Shown: positions 47,176 through 51,018 of the stretch, piece after piece | Numbering within the stretch: position 1 is the stretch's first letter | Layout: every line of letters starts with the position of its first letter | Assembly (NCBI GenBank): GCA_021776095.1 | Contig: JAJFGO010000065.1 | Span: 1-51,018 of the forward strand | Source of the DNA: Kiloniellaceae bacterium | Lineage (GTDB): Bacteria; Pseudomonadota; Alphaproteobacteria; Kiloniellales; J153 | Direction: 5' to 3' | DNA: 51,018 bases | Program-made: the position numbers and the translations under genes | The notes under the pieces: generated by a model | Told to the model about the DNA's origin: nothing | What the model saw: only the letters and a program-made list of their open reading frames with translations | Databases searched by the model: none

Positions 47176-49803
47176 TTGACCCAACAGATATCGAGTCTCG
47201 GCCAAAGGCTGGTGGTCCTGTGGGTTGACGGCGCGGTACGGCGGCCTTTCGCGGTCCTCGCCCTGGCGCTCGCCCTCACGGTCGCCGGTGGCTATGTCAC
47301 AGTTACAGGCATCGGCATCAACACCGATACCACGGAAATGCTGTCCGAGGATTTGGCGTTCCGGCGCAACAATGCCGCCATGCGTGCGGCCTTCCCGCAA
47401 TTCACCGACGTCCTGTCAATCGTGGTCGAAGCCGAGTCGCCGGAAGCCGTCACCCTGGCGGCGGCCCGCCTGGCGGACGACCTGGCAGCCCGCCCGGCGC
47501 TGTTTCAGAGCGTCTTTTACCCCGAGGGGGAGGCCTTTTTTCGGCGCAACGGCCTGCTTTACCGCGACTTGGCCGAGCTTCAGGCCCTGAGCGACCGCCT
47601 GGCGAGGGCGCAACCGCTGCTCGCCTCGCTCGCGCGCGATCTGTCCTTGCGCGGTGTGGCGGAGGTCTTGGATCGGGCTCTGGGGGAGGACTTGGCCCCC
47701 GAGGAGCAGGCGCTGGTGGCGCCGATGCTGGCGCGCATGGCGGAAACCGCCCAGGCCCTGGCTGCCGCGCGAGACGGGGTCGCGCCACCCCGGCCCATGT
47801 CCTGGGCCGCCATTCTCGACGGCGACGAACCCACTGCCCAGGACAAGCGCCGCTTTATCGTGGCCCAGCCGGTTCTGGACTATGCCTCATTGGAGCCGGC
47901 GGCGCGCGCCATAGCGGCGGTGCGGGAGCGCGCGAATGCCTTGGGGTTGAGCGCGGAGGCCGGGGTGCGGGTGCGCCTGACCGGTTCGCCGGTCATGTTC
48001 CAGGATGAATTGCGTAGCGTGCGCGATGGCATGGGCTTGGTCGGCCTCTTGTCCTTGGTCCTGGTGTCGACCCTCTTGACGATTGGCCTGCGCTCGCCGC
48101 GGCTGATCTTCGCGGTCTTGGCGACCCTGCTCATGGGTCTGACCTGGACCGCCGGATTCGCGGTCTTGGCGGTTGGCGAGCTCAACCTGATTTCGGTCGC
48201 CTTCGCGGTGCTCTTCATCGGGTTGAGCGTCGATTTCGGAATTCACTTCGTCCTGCGCACCCGCGAGGCGCGCGGCGAAGGCCCGCCGGGCGAAATCTTG
48301 ACGTCGGCGGCGCGCGGGGTCGGCGGGCCCTTGACCCTTTCGGCCATCGCCGCGGCGATCGGTTTCCTGGCATTCTGGCCGACGGCCTATCGGGGTCTGT
48401 CGGAGCTTGGCCTGATTTCGGGCGCCGGCATGTTCATCGCCCTGTTCGCCAATCTGACCGTGCTACCCGCCATCTTGCGCCTCTTGCCGCCGGCTAGGTC
48501 AAGCGGTGGCCCTACCGCCCCGTGGGCCGCAAAATTCGGCGCGCGGGCCCAAGGGGCCCTGGCCGCGCGATCCCGGGTCATACTGGGCGGCGCCTTGGTT
48601 CTGGGCCTCGGCGGGCTGGCGGCCTTGCCCTTCGCGCGCTTCGATGACGACCCCTTGAACCTGCGCGATCCCCGATCCGAATCGGTTTCGACCTTGAACG
48701 ACCTGATCGACGACCCGAGGGTTCAGCCCTATAGCGCCGACCTTCTGGTACCCGACCTGGCGCGGGCGGAAAGCCTGGCGGCCAAGCTGGCGCAACGCCC
48801 GGAGGTCGAGGCCGCGATCACCATGCGCGATTACGTTCCAGTGGATCAGGACGACAAGTTGGCCATTGTCGAGGAGATGAGCTTTTTCCTGGCGCCGCTG
48901 TTCCACGGTGCCGTCAGCGCGCCGCCACCGGACGCCGCGGCGCGCCGCGAGGCCCTGGCCGCCCTGCGCGGCAGCCTGGCTGGCGCCCAAGCCGGCTTGA
49001 CCGCACCGGCCCAGAATCTGATCGCGGCTCTGGACCGGATGGAGCCGAACCCCGAGACACTGGTGGCGCTGGAGGACGCTTGGCTGAGCGGCTTGCGGCC
49101 GCGGCTCGATCAACTGGGCGCGGCGCTGGAGGCGGGCCCGGTCGCCCTGGAGGATCTGCCCGCGCCCTTGCGCGCGCGCAACCTGACCGCCGACGGCCGG
49201 GCCAAGATCGAGATCGTGCCCCGCGAAGACCTGCGCGACGCGGACGCCCGGCGCCGCTTCGTGGACGCGGTGGTCGCGCTCGCGCCAAGTGCCAGCGGGG
49301 CGCCGATCACCATCACAGAGGCCGGCCGCGCGGTGGTGCGGGCCTTCTTCGAGGCGGCGGGGGTCGCCATCTTGGCGATTGCGGGCCTGCTGCTGGTCGT
49401 GCTGCGCAGCGCACGCGACAGCGCCTTGGTCCTGGCGCCCCTTATGCTTGCCGCCCTGCTGACCGTCGCGGCCAGCGTGGTGTTCGCCGTGCCCTTCAAT
49501 TTCGCCAATGTGATCGTGCTGCCGCTCCTGTTCGGCTTGGGCGTGGCCGGTGGCATCCATGTCGTCATGCGGGCGCGCGACGCCGGGGCCCGTGGCCTCA
49601 TGGCGACCAGCACGCCGCGTGCTGTCATACTAAGCGCCTTGACCACCATTGCTTCCTTCGGCGCCCTGGCGACCTCGGGCCATCGCGGCACCGCGAGCAT
49701 GGGCGTGCTGTTGACTGTTGCCATTTGCCTGACCCTGGCGACCACGCTGATCGTCCTGCCGGCCCTCTTGGCCGAGGCCGAGCGGCGCGCGCGCTTGTCT
49801 TGA
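47176..49803 (+). CDS. hpnN: Hopanoid transporter HpnN (RND/MMPL family)
   Basis: This 875-residue RND-type transporter matches HpnN, which moves hopanoids to the outer membrane. It has two MMPL-type membrane blocks, each with several helices (FAVLFIGLSVDFGIHFVLRT in the first, PFNFANVIVLPLLFGLGVAG in the second), separated by large periplasmic domains. The start is TTG at 47176. The downstream gene is HpnL-like. Both being present suggests that the bacterium makes hopanoids. Squalene-hopene cyclase is not in the window. Confidence 0.88.
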   Translation: MTQQISSLGQRLVVLWVDGAVRRPFAVLALALALTVAGGYVTVTGIGINTDTTEMLSEDLAFRRNNAAMRAAFPQFTDVLSIVVEAESPEAVTLAAARLADDLAARPALFQSVFYPEGEAFFRRNGLLYRDLAELQALSDRLARAQPLLASLARDLSLRGVAEVLDRALGEDLAPEEQALVAPMLARMAETAQALAAARDGVAPPRPMSWAAILDGDEPTAQDKRRFIVAQPVLDYASLEPAARAIAAVRERANALGLSAEAGVRVRLTGSPVMFQDELRSVRDGMGLVGLLSLVLVSTLLTIGLRSPRLIFAVLATLLMGLTWTAGFAVLAVGELNLISVAFAVLFIGLSVDFGIHFVLRTREARGEGPPGEILTSAARGVGGPLTLSAIAAAIGFLAFWPTAYRGLSELGLISGAGMFIALFANLTVLPAILRLLPPARSSGGPTAPWAAKFGARAQGALAARSRVILGGALVLGLGGLAALPFARFDDDPLNLRDPRSESVSTLNDLIDDPRVQPYSADLLVPDLARAESLAAKLAQRPEVEAAITMRDYVPVDQDDKLAIVEEMSFFLAPLFHGAVSAPPPDAAARREALAALRGSLAGAQAGLTAPAQNLIAALDRMEPNPETLVALEDAWLSGLRPRLDQLGAALEAGPVALEDLPAPLRARNLTADGRAKIEIVPREDLRDADARRRFVDAVVALAPSASGAPITITEAGRAVVRAFFEAAGVAILAIAGLLLVVLRSARDSALVLAPLMLAALLTVAASVVFAVPFNFANVIVLPLLFGLGVAGGIHVVMRARDAGARGLMATSTPRAVILSALTTIASFGALATSGHRGTASMGVLLTVAICLTLATTLIVLPALLAEAERRARLS

Positions 49804-49835
49804 CCGGCACCGGGCGCTATCCAGGTCGATATCCC

Positions 49836-50858
49836 ATGGCCCGCCTTCTCGCGCTTTTCATCGGCCTCGCTCTCTTAGGCTTCGTCGCCGCCCAGGCCGA
49901 CCTGGCGGAGGTCTGGTCCGCCATGACCGGGATTGGCCTCTTGGGCATCCTGGCGGTGCTCGCCATCTTCATGGCGGCTTTCCTGGTCGACAGTGCCTCC
50001 TGGCAATTGATGCTGCCTAGCGCGCGGCTGGACCTGGCCTGGCTGATGCGTCTGACCAAGGTGCGCGCGGTCGGCGAGGCCCTGAACATCGTGGTGCCGG
50101 CCGGCTCCCTGGGCGGCGAACCGGCCAAGGCCTGGCTGCTCAAGCGCCTGTACGGCATCGGCTACCGCGAGGCCGGTGCCTCCCTGATCATCGCCAAGAC
50201 CGTCAACCTTCTAGCGCTGATCGCGTTCTGCACCGCCGGGCTGGTCCTAATGTGGCGCGAGCCGCGGCTTTCCGATGCCTTTCGCACCACCGCCGCGGCC
50301 GGGCTGGGCGTGCTCGCGCTCGGCGTCTTCGGGTTCTACGCGGTTCAGCACGGCCGCGCCGCCAGCCGCCTGGCGCGCCTGGTCGCCCGCTGGCGCTTCG
50401 CCGCCGCCCTGGAGCGGTTTCTCGAGCATATCCACGACGTTGACGATCGCTTCGCCGCCTTCTATGGAGCCCGCCGGGGCCGATTCGCCCTGGCGCTGGG
50501 GCTCGCCCTGGTGAACTGGGTCATCAATATGGCTGAGCTCTATGCCATTCTGTGGGTCCTGGGCCAGCCGATCACCTGGGCCGAGGCCTGGGCGATCGAG
50601 ACCGCGGCGCAGTTGGTGCGCGCCGGGGCCTTCTTCATCCCGGGCAGCTTGGGCGCCAGCGAGGCGGTCATGGTCCTGATCTTCGATGCCTTGAACGGCC
50701 GCCCGGCGCTGGGACTCGCCGTGGCGTTGATCCGGCGCGGGCGCGAGATCGTCTGGATCGCCTGGGGCCTGGCCCTCGGTTGGCGCTATTCCGTGACCCC
50801 CGCGGCCCTACCGACCGGCGCCGCCAAGCCGCCGGAAGGCAAAGCGGACCAGCCCTGA
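49836..50858 (+). CDS. HpnL-like membrane protein (UPF0104/LPG synthase TM family)
   Basis: This 340-residue protein belongs to the family of lysylphosphatidylglycerol synthase transmembrane regions that includes HpnL. It has about eight helices and the typical VPAGSLGGEPAKAWLLKR and RAGAFFIPGSLGASEAVMVL segments. HpnL-like proteins are found in hopanoid gene clusters and are thought to act in hopanoid lipid handling. It lies 33 bases downstream of hpnN. The ATG at 49836 is used. Confidence 0.86.
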   Translation: MARLLALFIGLALLGFVAAQADLAEVWSAMTGIGLLGILAVLAIFMAAFLVDSASWQLMLPSARLDLAWLMRLTKVRAVGEALNIVVPAGSLGGEPAKAWLLKRLYGIGYREAGASLIIAKTVNLLALIAFCTAGLVLMWREPRLSDAFRTTAAAGLGVLALGVFGFYAVQHGRAASRLARLVARWRFAAALERFLEHIHDVDDRFAAFYGARRGRFALALGLALVNWVINMAELYAILWVLGQPITWAEAWAIETAAQLVRAGAFFIPGSLGASEAVMVLIFDALNGRPALGLAVALIRRGREIVWIAWGLALGWRYSVTPAALPTGAAKPPEGKADQP

Positions 50859-50926
50859 CGGGCGTCACGCGGCCGTTGCGACATCGGCGCTTGGGCGCTA
50901 GGTTTCGCTCGCTCAACCCGGGCAAT

Positions 50927-51000
50927 TGGGGCGTAGCCAAGTGGTAAGGCAGCGGGTTTTGATCCCGCGATCCCAGGTTCGAGTCCTGGCGCCCCAGCCA
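50927..51000 (+). tRNA. tRNA-Gln (anticodon UUG)
   Basis: A 74-base cloverleaf is present with acceptor stem TGGGGCG/CGCCCCA, an anticodon stem GCGGG/CCCGC around TTTTGAT (anticodon TTG), a T-arm with GGTTCGAGTCC and an encoded CCA. The anticodon UUG reads CAA and CAG. It lies about 70 bases after the HpnL-like gene. Confidence 0.96.
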
Positions 51001-51018
51001 AGCGGTCGTGCGTCTCAC

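Noticed and set aside
48499-49560. A 353-codon open frame opposite hpnN
   Set aside because: It is rich in Gln, Gly, Arg and His with no domain, as expected from the antisense of a GC-rich membrane protein gene.

Overview
The window comes from a GC-rich alphaproteobacterium, most likely of the Rhodospirillales type. The evidence is a paired b/b' ATP-synthase F0 operon, a CcrM-type GANTC methyltransferase beside rnhB, the divergent mutY / dciA-dsbA-smc block, a RquA rhodoquinone enzyme, hopanoid transport genes (hpnN and an HpnL-like gene) and a PAS_5 protein. Most of the 51 kb is housekeeping core. Three less GC-rich accessory patches interrupt it, at about 8.0-10.0 kb, 23.8-27.2 kb and 30.5-32.9 kb.

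Layout. 0-3 kb: thrB and ispH on the minus strand, divergent from a double-CDGSH iron-sulfur protein and a small lipoprotein. 3-8 kb: a tandem glycine riboswitch followed by gcvT-gcvH-gcvP. 8-11 kb: an accessory patch with a GNAT-like protein that overlaps a PAS_5 protein tail to tail, an AT-rich 0.5-kb spacer and an EamA exporter. 11-15 kb: a pentapeptide-repeat protein and the F0 operon atpI-atpB-atpE-atpF'-atpF. 15-21.5 kb: smc, a DsbA-like oxidoreductase and dciA, divergent from mutY. 21.5-27.9 kb: a PAS-GGDEF protein with a degenerate signature, an inverted-repeat element, a ccrM gene cut by an in-frame TAA, a DUF2975/HTH pair, a degenerate direct repeat of the ccrM 5' end, a papain-like peptidase fused to an alpha/beta hydrolase, and rnhB. 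27.9-32.9 kb: a CPA2 antiporter, a PA0069-type radical SAM protein, a second GNAT-like relative, a LysR-like regulator and an XRE regulator. 33-39 kb: a phosphotransferase, two glycosyltransferases of the TIGR04283/TIGR04282 types separated by an inverted-repeat element, moaB, a lytic transglycosylase and a uracil-DNA glycosylase. 39-42.4 kb: a quinone cluster of a COQ10-like protein, rquA and ETF-quinone oxidoreductase. 42.6-51 kb: a TPR lipoprotein with ispE, a peptidoglycan-binding protein with a histone-like tail, a CDP-alcohol phosphatidyltransferase, hpnN, an HpnL-like gene and tRNA-Gln(UUG).

How the genes work together. The gcv operon is the glycine cleavage system and is probably switched on by glycine through its tandem riboswitch. 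ispH and ispE belong to the MEP isoprenoid pathway, which feeds both quinones and hopanoids. rquA next to etfD suggests electron flow between the acyl-CoA/ETF pool and a low-potential rhodoquinone pool under low oxygen. smc, dciA and ccrM concern chromosome replication and segregation.

The most unusual points are these. ccrM has a Tyr-to-TAA nonsense codon, and a decayed copy of its own 5' end lies 1.4 kb away across a DUF2975/HTH cassette. A two-catalytic-domain peptidase-hydrolase fusion lies in the same inserted region. Two diverged members of one uncharacterised GNAT-like family sit in separate regulatory patches. All functional statements are read from sequence by eye; no database search was run.
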